Source of the DNA: Nocardioides pantholopis
GTDB lineage: Bacteria; Actinomycetota; Actinomycetes; Propionibacteriales; Nocardioidaceae
Assembly: GCF_003710085.1 (NCBI RefSeq)
Contig: NZ_CP033324.1
Location: 2,303,501-2,367,500, forward strand
Reading direction: 5' to 3'
Length of the DNA: 64,000 bases
Shown: positions 40,558 to 48,326 of the stretch, piece after piece
Position numbering within the stretch: the first letter of the stretch is position 1
Layout of the letters: each line of letters starts with the position of its first letter
Program-made: the position numbers and the translations under genes
The notes under the pieces: model-generated
Told to the model about the DNA's origin: nothing
Databases searched by the model: none
What the model saw: the letters and a program-made list of their open reading frames with translations, nothing else

Positions 40558-40926
40558 GTGCCCGCCGATCGTCCGGACGAGAGCCAGGAGTGGGTGGCCG
40601 ACCGGATCGAGTCGTGGGTGGAGACGTACAAGAAGTCGATGCTGACGCCCGTCGTCCTCGCGCTCGTCGACGCACACCAGCCGGTGAGCGTCGCGCAGGT
40701 CGCCGAGGGCGTCGCGGCGGCCACCGGCTGGCAGATCACCGAGCGCGGCCTCTACCGCACCCTCAAGCGACTCCAGGACTCCGGGCTGCTCACCAGTGCC
40801 GACGTCGACGCGCCGCGCACCGGCGCGAAGCGCAAGGAGCTCTCCCTCACGCCCCTCGGGGCGGACTTCCTGGCGGGCGTGAGCGGGAGCCTCGTGGACC
40901 TGCCCGGAGAGCAAAACAGCCCCTGA
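40558..40926 (+). CDS. PadR-family transcriptional regulator
   Basis: 122 residues. The winged helix-turn-helix reads LTPVVLALVDAHQPVSVAQV then TERGLYRTLKRLQDSGLL, the usual PadR pattern with the wing rich in basic residues (RTGAKRKELSLT). GTG start 2 bases after the membrane protein stop. Likely represses its own operon through the ACTGT/ACAGT repeat at 40069-40087. The short C-terminus fits the PadR-s2 type with little dimerisation domain. Confidence 0.85.
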   Translation: MPADRPDESQEWVADRIESWVETYKKSMLTPVVLALVDAHQPVSVAQVAEGVAAATGWQITERGLYRTLKRLQDSGLLTSADVDAPRTGAKRKELSLTPLGADFLAGVSGSLVDLPGEQNSP

Positions 40927-41024
40927 CCCGCTTCCGGGGCGTTCTGCCTGGACGACCGACGAACCCGCGCCCACACTGAGGAAGGGCCGGCTGTCGGGGA
41001 CAGCGGCCGGGCGGAGGAGGCACC

Positions 41025-41330
41025 GTGAGCACACCGTGCGAGCACCTGGACCAGGCGAGGGCCGTGATGCCCTCGGCGAACGGCTGCGAGGACTGCCTGC
41101 GCATCGGCGGCGACTGGGTGCACCTGCGCCTGTGCATGGTGTGCGGCCACGTCGGGTGCTGCGACAGCTCCCCGAACCGGCACGCCACCGCGCACTGGCA
41201 CGGCACGGAGCATCCCCTGGTCCGGTCCTTCGAGCCCGGCGAGGACTGGTGGTGGTGCTACGCCGACGACCGCCTCTTCACGGTGCCCGGAGCGGACCCC
41301 GCCCCGTCGTACGACGACGGGGGGACGTGA
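41025..41330 (+). CDS. UBP-type zinc finger protein
   Basis: 101 residues. Zinc-binding Cys/His pattern of the ZnF_UBP domain: CEHL, CEDC, CMVCGHVGCCD, HATAHWHGTEH. Actinobacteria have no ubiquitin, but stand-alone UBP fingers are common, often near oxidoreductases; their role is unknown. Strong GGAGGAGG ribosome binding site before the GTG. It is followed 170 bases later by a reductase gene on the same strand. Confidence 0.88.
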   Translation: MSTPCEHLDQARAVMPSANGCEDCLRIGGDWVHLRLCMVCGHVGCCDSSPNRHATAHWHGTEHPLVRSFEPGEDWWWCYADDRLFTVPGADPAPSYDDGGT

Positions 41331-41433
41331 CCGACGAGGGTCACGAGGTCGTTCCGCCGCGGCGCGATGGCAGCGCCCAGGGCGAGTCGGGTGTCACGGA
41401 ATCCGGCGGATGCCCGCCGCGTTCTGGCGTGGA

Positions 41434-41460
41434 GTGGCGCGACACGGAGTGTCACGCCAC
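41434..41460. promoter_or_regulatory. Inverted repeat upstream of the PRISE-like reductase
   Basis: Bases 41434-41445 and 41449-41460 are 12-base reverse complements with one mismatch and a 3-base loop. It lies 42 bases before the ATG at 41502. It could be an operator or a leader hairpin. The remaining bases 41331-41433 hold no gene. Confidence 0.5.
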
Positions 41461-41501
41461 CTCCCCGCAATCCAGCAGTTTCGAACACCGAGAGGACATC
41501 C

Positions 41502-42587
41502 ATGTCCGAGTCATCGCCCGTCTCCCCCGGCCGCGCCCTGGTCGTCGGAGCCACCGGAATCGTGGGGCAGTCCGTCGCTCGGCGACTCGTCGAGGACGGC
41601 TGGGAGACCTACGGCCTCTCCCGCAGCGGGGCCAAGCCCCATCCCGACGTACGCCCCGTCCGCGCCGACCTCGGCGACCCCGCAGGGCTGGCCGAGGCGC
41701 TGGCGGACGTGGCGCCGGAGTTCGTGGCCATCACGGCGTGGACCCGGATGGAGACCGAGGCGGAGAACATCCGCGTGAACGGCGGCGCCGTACGTGACCT
41801 CCTCGCAGCACTGTCCCCGGCCCGATCGCTGAAGCACGTCGCGCTGATGACGGGACTCAAGCACTACCTCGGGCCCTTCGAGGCCTACGGCCAGGGCGAC
41901 ATGCCCGACACGCCCTTCCACGAGGACGAGGAGCGGCTGCCCTACCCCAACTTCTACTACGCGCAGGAGGACGAGCTCTTCGCGGCCGCCGAGCGCGACG
42001 GATTCACCTGGAGCGTGCACCGCTCCCACACGGTGTTCGGGTTCGCCACCGGCAACGCCATGAACATGGTGGCCACGCTGTGCGCCTACGCCTCACTGTG
42101 CCGCGAGAAGAACCTGCCCTTCGTCTTCCCCGGCTCGGAGAAGCAGTGGAACGGGCTGACCGACGTCACCGACGCGGGACTCCTCGCCGAGCAGATGACC
42201 TGGGCGGCGCGGACGCCGGCGGGTCGGAACCAAGCGTTCAACACCGTCAACGGCGACGTCTTCCGGTGGCGCTGGCTGTGGCCCCAGATCGCTGCCTGGT
42301 TCGACCTGGAGTGGGAGGGGTACGCCGGCGCGCCGCGCACGCTGGAGGCCTCGATGGCAGGCATGGAGCCGGTGTGGCGGGAGCTGGCGGCCAAGCACGA
42401 CCTCGTCGAGCCCGACCTGTCCCGTGTCGCGTCCTGGTGGCACTCCGACGCCGACCTCGGCCGCGAGATCGAGGTCGTCACCGACATGAACAAGAGCCGC
42501 GCCGCCGGGTTCTCCGCGACCCGCGACAGCCGGGCGACGTTCTTCGAGTACGCCCAGCAGTACCGCGACGCCCGGGTCATGCCGTGA
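41502..42587 (+). CDS. SDR-family reductase of the PRISE (progesterone 5beta-reductase/iridoid synthase-like) type
   Basis: 361-residue atypical short-chain dehydrogenase. VGATGIVGQS is the nucleotide-binding loop. The PRISE catalytic Lys and Tyr are likely those in TGLKHYLGP and NFYYAQEDEL, and HRSHTVFGFATGNAMNM is a family block. This group reduces activated C=C bonds of enones with NAD(P)H. AGAGGA sits before the ATG. A LuxR-type regulator gene is convergent downstream. Confidence 0.87.
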   Translation: MSESSPVSPGRALVVGATGIVGQSVARRLVEDGWETYGLSRSGAKPHPDVRPVRADLGDPAGLAEALADVAPEFVAITAWTRMETEAENIRVNGGAVRDLLAALSPARSLKHVALMTGLKHYLGPFEAYGQGDMPDTPFHEDEERLPYPNFYYAQEDELFAAAERDGFTWSVHRSHTVFGFATGNAMNMVATLCAYASLCREKNLPFVFPGSEKQWNGLTDVTDAGLLAEQMTWAARTPAGRNQAFNTVNGDVFRWRWLWPQIAAWFDLEWEGYAGAPRTLEASMAGMEPVWRELAAKHDLVEPDLSRVASWWHSDADLGREIEVVTDMNKSRAAGFSATRDSRATFFEYAQQYRDARVMP

Positions 42588-42664
42588 GCCGCGACGACTG
42601 AGGAACGCTCGCGGCTGTCGCCGCCCCTGAGCAGGGCATGAGGGCGGGCGTGAGGCGAAATCGA

Positions 42665-42705
42665 AACAGCCTCCGAGCTGCACTTTCTGCAGTTCGGAGC
42701 CTGTT
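42665..42705 (+). terminator. 18-bp hairpin after the reductase gene
   Basis: Bases 42665-42682 and 42688-42705 pair with one C-C mismatch and one G-T pair around the loop CTTTC. Its right side ends in TTCTCG. It is located 78 bases after the reductase stop and between convergent genes, so a terminator is likely. Confidence 0.65.
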
Positions 42706-42831
42706 CTCGAGGTGGGCGATACTGCCGCCGAGGAACTTCACTACGCTGCAAGAAACGAGCTCACGCCAACCGGCTGAGCCACAAAATTCAGCCTCCGGAA
42801 TCTCCGGGGCGGTTCAGAAGTCCCTGTCCTA

Positions 42832-42861
42832 GTTACCTAGGCCATCGTCGGCCTAGGTAAC
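42832..42861. terminator. Perfect 12-bp inverted repeat with CCTAGG core
   Basis: GTTACCTAGGCC (42832-42843) and GGCCTAGGTAAC (42850-42861) are perfect reverse complements with loop ATCGTC. It lies 49 bases beyond the LuxR gene stop, so it fits a minus-strand terminator. The nearby CTACGTAG (42865-42872) palindrome makes an operator possible. Bases 42706-42831 hold nothing else I recognise. Confidence 0.55.
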
Positions 42862-42909
42862 CCCCTACGTAGTGCCGAGGTCCTCACGGGGCCGCACCGG
42901 CGCCACGGG

Positions 42910-45681
42910 TCAGCTCAGCTTCACCTCGGCGAGCTGGCGGCGCGACGTGATGCCGAGCTTGCGGAAGATGTTGCGCAGGTGGGCCTCGATCGTGCGCGGG
43001 CTGAGGAACAGCGCCGCACCGACCTCCTTCGAGGTCGCACCCGTGGCCACGAGTCGGGCGACCTGAAGCTCCTGCTCGGTGAGCGCATCCGCCGCCTGGG
43101 CGTCGCGCCGGCGCGGGTGCTCGCCCGTGGCCCGCAACTCGCGCGCGGCCCGCTCGGCAAACCCCGCGGCACCCATCTCCGCGAGCATCCTGTGAGCCGT
43201 GCGCAGCTGCTCGCGCGCGTCCTGACGGCGACCCTCCCGACGCAGCCACTCCCCGTAGAGCAGATGGGCGCGAGCGAGGTGGCCGGCCGTCCGCGGCTTG
43301 GCCAGGTGCTCGATCGCCTCTCGATAGAGCGCCTCGGCCTCCGATCCGCTGCTGACGAGCGCCCGCGAGCGAGCCGCCAACCCCAGGCCCCACGAGGTGC
43401 CGCTGGCCTGAGCGCGCGCGGTGAGCTCAGCCAGCGCCTCGGCGGCGAGCTCTGGCCGGCCCTGGCGGCACGCGGCCTCGACGAGCTCGGTGTGGGGCAG
43501 ACTGCCGTGGGACAGCTCGGAGGCCTGGAAGGACTGCAATGCCACCTCGAGTGCCGCCGCATAGTCTCGGTGGCCGTTGTGCAGTACCGACATGGCGTAC
43601 GTGGTCATGAGGCGCTCGGTGCGCTGAGCGGGGCCTTCGGACCCTCGCTCCAAGCTCGCTCGGAGCTCGGACGCCTCCTCGGTGGCCCCGCGCCACGCGG
43701 CGAGGATCAGATGGGCGTGCAGCTGCGGCAGGGCTCGCGACGGCGCCAGGATCGAGGTCTGGCCCGCCACCAGTTCGGCGCGGGCCAGATCACCGGAGAG
43801 CACCGCCATGAGCGACTGGATGAGCAGGGCAGTCGGCAACGTCGCCAGCGCGCCCGCCTCGCGGGCGAGCGCCACGTGCCGGTCGGCCAGCGCGTTGACG
43901 AGGTCGTCGTCGAACAACGCGATGGCCGTCCGGCTGGCCAACCCCAGCCAGCGGCGGCTGCCGTCCAGATCGGCACTCGGCTCGAGCGCGACCATCGCAT
44001 CCAGTGCCCTGCGGAGCTCGGGGACGCTGGCTTCGTAGCCTTGCGTGTACATGGTCGTCAGCCCGTCGAGCAGCAGGTCCGCCAGCTGCGGTGGCGTCGG
44101 CGCAGGTGGAGCATTCAACGCCGCCTCGGCCGCGACCCGCGGGCCCCATCCCGGTTCCACACCACCGGTGACGATCGCTCCGTCCAACGCGTCGAGGTAC
44201 GTCTCACGGGAGAGCACCGGGTCGAGAGGAGCCAGCCCCGCGGCGACCGCCAACAACGCCTTGGGCGGGCTGCTGTGCCGGGCCTCCTGGTAGTCCATCC
44301 GGGTGCGCAGAAGAACGGCGCGAGCGCGGTCGAGAGGTTCCAGGTTGACGTCGACGGCAACCCCGATCAGTCGCCGGGCCTCGTCGAACGATCCGGCCTC
44401 GTACTTGGCGAGTGCCGCGGCGAGCGAACGCTTCGCGCGCAGCACAGGATCCGGCGTCAGCTCGGCCGCGCCCTGCAAGAACGCCGCGGCCGCCGCCAAG
44501 CCACCCCGGGATCGAGCGCGAACGGCCGACGCCTCGAGCTCGGCCGCGACCTGCTCGTCGACCCCCTGCACCGCCTGCGCACGGTGCCAGGCGCGGCGAT
44601 CGGGATCGGACGCTACGGTGGCCTCGGCCAACGCGCGATGCACCCGTCGATGGTCCTGGGGGTTCGCCGCCTGGTACACGGCCGATCGAACGAGCGGATG
44701 GGCGAATCGCACCCGGGCCGGGCCGATCTCCAACAGTCCGGCCGATTCGGCTGCCACCGCTGCCTGGACGTCGAGATCCAACCGGGCCGCGGCGCGCTCC
44801 AGCAGCGCCGGATCGCCGGTGGGCTCGGCCGCCGCGATCAGCAGCAGCTCCTGCGTGTCGGGAGGAAGGTCCCGGGAGCGTCTCCGGAAGCTGTCCTCGA
44901 TGCGCCGCGGGACACCCGCGACGTACGGCAAGGCATAGCCTCCGGCCAGCCGCTCGGGTCGCGCGCTGCGGGGCAGCTCCAGCAGGGCCAGCGGATTGCC
45001 GCGCGCCTCCGCGATGATCTGATCGCGCACGCTCTTGTCCATCGTCACGTTGGTGACCGTCTCCAGGAGCTGGCGCGACTCCGCATCGGAGAGCCGTCCC
45101 ACGTGGATCTCCGCCAGACCCCGGAAAAGATCGTGATTGTCCCCTTCGGTCTCGCGGCGGCCGAACAGCAACGCCACTCGCTCGGCGGACAACCGACGCG
45201 CCACGAAGGCCAGGACCTGGGCCGAGGCCTGGTCGAACCACTGCACGTCGTCGACGACGCACAGCAGCGGCTGCTCGTCCGCGGCATCGGACCAGAGGTT
45301 GAGGACGGCGAGACCGACCAGGAACAGGTCGGGGGCGGGGCCGGTCTGCCGCCCGAGGGCCACGAGGAGCGCCTCGCGCTGCGGATCGGAGAGGATGTCC
45401 GCGTGGCGCAGCAGTGGAGCACACAACTGGTGCAACCCCGCGAACGCGAACTCGGTCTCGGACTCCACCCCGCTCGCGGACACCACCTGGAACTGCTCAG
45501 CACCGAGATCGCGGGCCAGCTCGAGGATCGCCGTCTTGCCGATGCCGGCCTCCCCGCGCAGCACGAGAACACCGCTCTGGCCGTGAGCGCAGTCGAGGAG
45601 CAGCCTCACCGCCTCGTACTCTCGACGTCTACCCAGCAGCTGTTTCAGGATCACCGTCTCCGTCCGTGGGCGGGCGTCCAC
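42910..45681 (-). CDS. Large ATP-binding LuxR-family regulator (LAL type)
   Basis: 923-residue transcription activator. N-terminal STAND/AAA ATPase: Walker A GEAGIGKT at residues 43-50 and Walker B-like LLCVVDDVQWFD. The middle 500 residues are helical repeats of TPR type (Ala/Leu/Arg-rich). The C-terminal LuxR helix-turn-helix reads LTEQELQVARLVATGATSKE then SPRTIEAHLRNIFRKLGI. GTG start. No cognate operon is obvious beside it; the convergent reductase or the reader's own-promoter palindrome are candidates. Confidence 0.93.
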   Translation of the reverse strand: MDARPRTETVILKQLLGRRREYEAVRLLLDCAHGQSGVLVLRGEAGIGKTAILELARDLGAEQFQVVSASGVESETEFAFAGLHQLCAPLLRHADILSDPQREALLVALGRQTGPAPDLFLVGLAVLNLWSDAADEQPLLCVVDDVQWFDQASAQVLAFVARRLSAERVALLFGRRETEGDNHDLFRGLAEIHVGRLSDAESRQLLETVTNVTMDKSVRDQIIAEARGNPLALLELPRSARPERLAGGYALPYVAGVPRRIEDSFRRRSRDLPPDTQELLLIAAAEPTGDPALLERAAARLDLDVQAAVAAESAGLLEIGPARVRFAHPLVRSAVYQAANPQDHRRVHRALAEATVASDPDRRAWHRAQAVQGVDEQVAAELEASAVRARSRGGLAAAAAFLQGAAELTPDPVLRAKRSLAAALAKYEAGSFDEARRLIGVAVDVNLEPLDRARAVLLRTRMDYQEARHSSPPKALLAVAAGLAPLDPVLSRETYLDALDGAIVTGGVEPGWGPRVAAEAALNAPPAPTPPQLADLLLDGLTTMYTQGYEASVPELRRALDAMVALEPSADLDGSRRWLGLASRTAIALFDDDLVNALADRHVALAREAGALATLPTALLIQSLMAVLSGDLARAELVAGQTSILAPSRALPQLHAHLILAAWRGATEEASELRASLERGSEGPAQRTERLMTTYAMSVLHNGHRDYAAALEVALQSFQASELSHGSLPHTELVEAACRQGRPELAAEALAELTARAQASGTSWGLGLAARSRALVSSGSEAEALYREAIEHLAKPRTAGHLARAHLLYGEWLRREGRRQDAREQLRTAHRMLAEMGAAGFAERAARELRATGEHPRRRDAQAADALTEQELQVARLVATGATSKEVGAALFLSPRTIEAHLRNIFRKLGITSRRQLAEVKLS

Positions 45682-45711
45682 CGGCTCGCGCTCCAGATCT
45701 TTCTGGTGCGC

Positions 45712-45743
45712 AGACTAACGGTCGCGCGGGAGAACGTGCTCCC
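45712..45743 (-). promoter_or_regulatory. Probable promoter and inverted repeat of the LuxR-type gene
   Basis: On the minus strand TAGTCT (45717 to 45712) is a plausible -10 box, with GGAG before the GTG at 45681. GGGAG (45728-45732) and CTCCC (45739-45743) form an inverted repeat with 6 bases between, about 25-35 bases upstream of the likely transcription start. It borders the first insertion sequence remnant. Confidence 0.4.
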
Positions 45744-45745
45744 AA

Positions 45746-45833
45746 AATAGGGTTCCGGCTCGTTCGTGAGCTTGCCGCCGACGGGTTCGCCGTCGCGGTG
45801 ACGTGCCGGGTTTGGGCGTGTCGACGTCGGGCG
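45746..45833 (+). pseudogene. IS3-family OrfB N-terminal remnant
   Basis: The plus strand encodes FRLVRELAADGFAVAVTCRV and, after a one-base frame change in GGGTTTGGG, LGVSTSG. This matches the beginning of the second reading frame of IS3-family transposases (the VxxLCRVLGVSxSGYY motif). Everything beyond that motif is gone: the sequence joins directly to an IS30-type fragment. Confidence 0.65.
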
Positions 45834-46062
45834 GGATCCATCCACGGTCAGCCGCGATCTCAAGCGCGGCACCGGCACCAGGGGCTACAAGGCCTCGGTT
45901 GCCCAATCCTCGGCGGACCGGGGTCGACGCGCGCGACGGAGCTCGAAGCTGGCCACCAACCTGGCGCTACGGCGCGAGGTCGCGACTCGACTGCAGCGAC
46001 GCGAGAGTCCCGAACAGATCGCTGGCAGACTCAAACTCGACTTCCCCGACCAACCGGAGATG
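45830..46062 (+). pseudogene. IS30-family transposase fragment
   Basis: One open frame reads DPSTVSRDLKRG, YKASVAQ, KLATNLALRREVATRLQ, SPEQIAGRLKLDFPD and QPEMR. This is the helix-turn-helix to catalytic-domain junction region of IS30 transposases (S-TVSREL, SPEQI, L--DFPD). The N-terminus and the whole DDE catalytic core are missing; at both ends it fuses to pieces of other IS families. Confidence 0.75.
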
Positions 46063-46232
46063 CGCCCCTGCGGTGTCTCAAGCGGCGTCTGTCCGACGTC
46101 GTCTACCGCCAGCTCGTGGCCGACACTGCCGCCGCGAGGCCAGTGGCTGGGGCGGGCCCGGGAGGGCACAGCGGGGCGACTCAAGAATCCGGCGCGGCCG
46201 ACCTACCCCCGCGAATCGACACTTCGGATTAG
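46058..46232 (+). pseudogene. IS110-family transposase C-terminal remnant
   Basis: The frame ending at the TAG at 46230-46232 reads LRCLKRRLSDVVYRQLVAD, then GPGGHSGATQESGAADLPP and IDTSD. This is the typical C-terminus of IS110-family transposases, whose DEDD core is absent here. About 140 bases further at 46308-46323 a CCTTGACACAGAGG string resembles sequence often found just after such elements. Confidence 0.7.
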
Positions 46233-46608
46233 CCACTTCCCGGACCCGCGAAACCGACGCTACGCCGCCAACCAGATCGCCGGAAGACCCTCGCACCAAG
46301 CAGCCCTTGACACAGAGGGGCGCCAGATCCGGTAAACCGCCACGCTGCCTTGGACGGCAATAGGATCACACCCAGTTGCGCGGTGTGGCCCAGCAGATTT
46401 TGGCCGCCGCGGCGTCGTACACCTCGTCGATCTCGGTCGCGGCGCACGACCTCTGTGCGCGCACCAACGGTGCGCTGCCAGAGGCGCTCACACCGCAGGG
46501 ACAGCCGGACCCCTCGAAGCGGCGCTCGCAAGACGGATCGGCACTGTTCCCTAGTTATTCCCCGCGGAGAAGCGGATAAATACAGGCCTCTGACCTGCGG
46601 AAACGGGG
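46233..46608. other. Non-coding stretch between IS remnants and tRNA-Val
   Basis: 376 bases without a supportable gene. Codon bias is poor in all frames and stops are frequent for this GC content. It probably consists of further decayed mobile element DNA, judging from its less extreme GC content and its place beside a tRNA gene. Confidence 0.4.
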
Positions 46609-46680
46609 TGGGCGATACTGGGTTCGAACCAGTGACCTCTTCGGTGTGAACGAAGCGCGCTACCACTGCGCCAATCGCCC
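46609..46680 (-). tRNA. tRNA-Val (anticodon CAC)
   Basis: The minus strand starts GGGCGATTGGCGCAGTGGTA and ends ATCGCCC plus discriminator A. Acceptor stem, D-loop, anticodon stem CTTCG/CGAAG with loop TTCACAC (anticodon CAC), and T-loop GGTTCGAACC are all intact. CCA is not encoded. It decodes GUG codons, frequent in this GC-rich genome. Confidence 0.95.
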
Positions 46681-46700
46681 TTGTGGTGCGGTCGGAGACT

Positions 46701-47477
46701 CTAGCGCATCTCTCGCGGCGACTCACACTCGGCAGGCCACAGCAGCTCTGGGACCCGCCGTTCCCACTTCTCCTGGACCTGTCGGGTCAGCGGCCCCGGG
46801 GCCGGAAGGGTCCGGTCGTCCCAGCGCGAGACGGGCTGCACCCCGCGGGTGGCGGAGGTCAGGAACACCTCACTGGCGCGCTCGGCGACCTCACGCAGCG
46901 CGACGTCGACCTCGACCACCTCGCACCAGTCCAGGACCAGCGAGCGGGTGACGCCCGGCAGGGCGCCGCTGGCGAGCGTGGGCGTGCACAGGCGCCCGTC
47001 GAGGACGTGGAAGACGTTGGCGGCGGTCGCCTCGCACAGGTCGCCGGAGGTGTTGCCCCGAATGCCCTCCCCTGCGCCGCGCTCCCGGGCGGCGGCGAGC
47101 GCCAGCACGTGGTCGAGGTACGCCGTGGCCTTGTGGCCCGCGAGGGGGTGCCGCTCGTCGACGGGCACGTCCAGGGTCACGACGGTCTCCGGGCCCTCCC
47201 GGGGCGCCACCGGGTCCAGCCGGACGCCGAGGTCGCACTCCCCCGGCGTTCCCGAGCCGGCCCAGGTGAGCCGCAGCCGCCCGTGCGGGAGCCCGGGCCG
47301 CGCGGCCAGCGCGGCGGCCGCCGCACGGCGTACCTCGGAGGCGGGGACGGGCGGCATCCCGAGCGCCGCGGCGCTGCGGCGCATCCGCTCCAGGTGCCGC
47401 TCGAGCGCGAACGTCCGGCCCGCCACGACCCGGACCGACTCGAAGAGCCCCTCGCCGGGTGACACGTACGTCGGCAC
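46701..47477 (-). CDS. pabC: Class IV aminotransferase-fold protein, probable aminodeoxychorismate lyase
   Basis: 258-residue PLP enzyme of the branched-chain aminotransferase/4-amino-4-deoxychorismate lyase fold. GLFESVRVVAGRTFALERHLERM is the N-terminal family block; the PLP Lys is probably in AGHKATAYLDHVLA; EATAANVFHVLDGRLCTP and LPGVTRSLVLD form the C-terminal PLP-phosphate site. It would release 4-aminobenzoate for folate synthesis from chorismate made by the aro genes. D-amino acid transaminase is an alternative. GTG start. Confidence 0.8.
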   Translation of the reverse strand: MPTYVSPGEGLFESVRVVAGRTFALERHLERMRRSAAALGMPPVPASEVRRAAAAALAARPGLPHGRLRLTWAGSGTPGECDLGVRLDPVAPREGPETVVTLDVPVDERHPLAGHKATAYLDHVLALAAARERGAGEGIRGNTSGDLCEATAANVFHVLDGRLCTPTLASGALPGVTRSLVLDWCEVVEVDVALREVAERASEVFLTSATRGVQPVSRWDDRTLPAPGPLTRQVQEKWERRVPELLWPAECESPREMR

Positions 47478-47532
47478 AGGGCCAACCCTAGGTCCGCAGC
47501 ACCCCGCGCGCCGCGCCGTCCGGACCCTGATT

Positions 47533-47560
47533 TTGCAGCCCCCCAGGCATGGGCTAATGT
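47533..47560 (+). promoter_or_regulatory. Promoter of the tRNA-Gly/Cys/Val cluster
   Basis: TTGCAG at 47533-47538 and TAATGT at 47555-47560 are separated by 16 bases and lie 36 bases before the first tRNA. This is the best -35/-10 pair in the window and suits a strong stable-RNA promoter. Confidence 0.65.
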
Positions 47561-47596
47561 TCCTTTCGCACCGAGGGCCTGGCCCGAGGAGCGCAA

Positions 47597-47669
47597 GCGG
47601 ACGTAGCTCAGTTGGTAGAGCGCAACCTTGCCAAGGTTGAGGTCGCGAGTTCGAGCCTCGTCGTCCGCT
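47597..47669 (+). tRNA. tRNA-Gly (anticodon GCC)
   Basis: Starts GCGGACGTAGCTCAGTTGG and ends CGTCCGC plus discriminator T. Anticodon stem CAACC/GGTTG with loop TTGCCAA, T-arm GTTCGAGCC. All arms pair. CCA is not encoded. Confidence 0.96.
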
Positions 47670-47713
47670 CGCAGAGGTCTTTCCACCGGGGTCCTTCCAT
47701 GGAGGGCCTGCAC

Positions 47714-47784
47714 GGTGGGTTGGCCGAGAGGCGAGGCAACGGACTGCAAATCCGTCTACACGGGTTCAAATCCCGTACCCACCT
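47714..47784 (+). tRNA. tRNA-Cys (anticodon GCA)
   Basis: Starts GGTGGGTTGGCCGAGAGGC and ends ACCCACC plus discriminator T (U73, the usual identity base for tRNA-Cys). Anticodon stem ACGGA/TCCGT with loop CTGCAAA, T-arm GGGTTCAAATCCC. 71 bases. CCA is not encoded. Confidence 0.95.
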
Positions 47785-47805
47785 CTGAACCAAAATTTAA
47801 GACCC

Positions 47806-47880
47806 GGGCGATTGGCGCAGCGGTAGCGCGCTTCCTTGACACGGAAGAGGTCACTGGTTCAAACCCAGTATCGCCCACCA
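47806..47880 (+). tRNA. tRNA-Val (anticodon GAC), CCA encoded
   Basis: Starts GGGCGATTGGCGCAGCGG and ends ATCGCCC, A, then CCA at 47878-47880. Anticodon stem CTTCC/GGAAG with loop TTGACAC. It differs from the tRNA-Val(CAC) on the other strand mainly in the anticodon arm, which suggests duplication followed by anticodon change. It is the last gene of a three-tRNA transcript. Confidence 0.95.
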
Positions 47881-47895
47881 GGTTCGATTGAAAAT

Positions 47896-47916
47896 AGGCC
47901 CCTCGGGGGCCTTTTT
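47896..47916 (+). terminator. Rho-independent terminator of the tRNA cluster
   Basis: AGGCCCC (47896-47902) pairs with GGGGCCT (47906-47912) around TCG, followed directly by a T-run (47912-47916). This is a textbook intrinsic terminator, the clearest in the window. Confidence 0.93.
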
Positions 47917-48326
47917 CTGTTTCGAGGGCCACATTCACGACCGCTTCATGAGCACCTCGTAATCGACGTATCGGAGGCGGCTCTTGATGTCAGCACTGGC
48001 CCCTCGCACAGACCGCGGTCCATGCCCGAGCAGCGCTTCCTCAAAGGCAGCAGCACCCGTCCTACTGCCCTGCTCCACCGACGCCTAGGCGGCGAGTGCG
48101 GCACAGGGCTGTCCGTGCTCCTCGGGCCCGGACGGTCCCGCAGCCATGTCGGTGGGCGCCACGGCCATCACCTGGGAGCTCCCACACGCGATGCCGTCAG
48201 AGTTCGTTGGGCCCCAAGACTGGCTGGCTCCTGGTCGCTCCGGTCTCGACACTGCGCAGCCGCGGAGCCTCAAGGGTGACGAGCCAACCGACCCACGCCC
48301 CCGGGCTCAGGCACGATGGCGGCCGG
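47917..48326. other. Non-coding stretch after the tRNA cluster
   Basis: About 410 bases with no gene I can support. Short open frames exist on both strands but none has a ribosome binding site and recognisable protein. It is the left border of the catabolic region and may hold remnants of lost genes. Confidence 0.4.

Noticed and set aside
42832..42872. Quorum-sensing lux box for the LuxR-type regulator
   Set aside because: The protein has no autoinducer-binding domain and the palindrome lies at the 3' end of its gene; a terminator is more economical.
42979..45750. A 923-codon open frame opposite the LuxR-type gene
   Set aside because: Same length and position as the real gene; the sequence is rich in Arg/Gly/Gln with no domain. 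The LuxR frame has all motifs.
46350..46730. Short coding frames across the tRNA-Val region
   Set aside because: They run through a tRNA gene and carry no recognisable protein.
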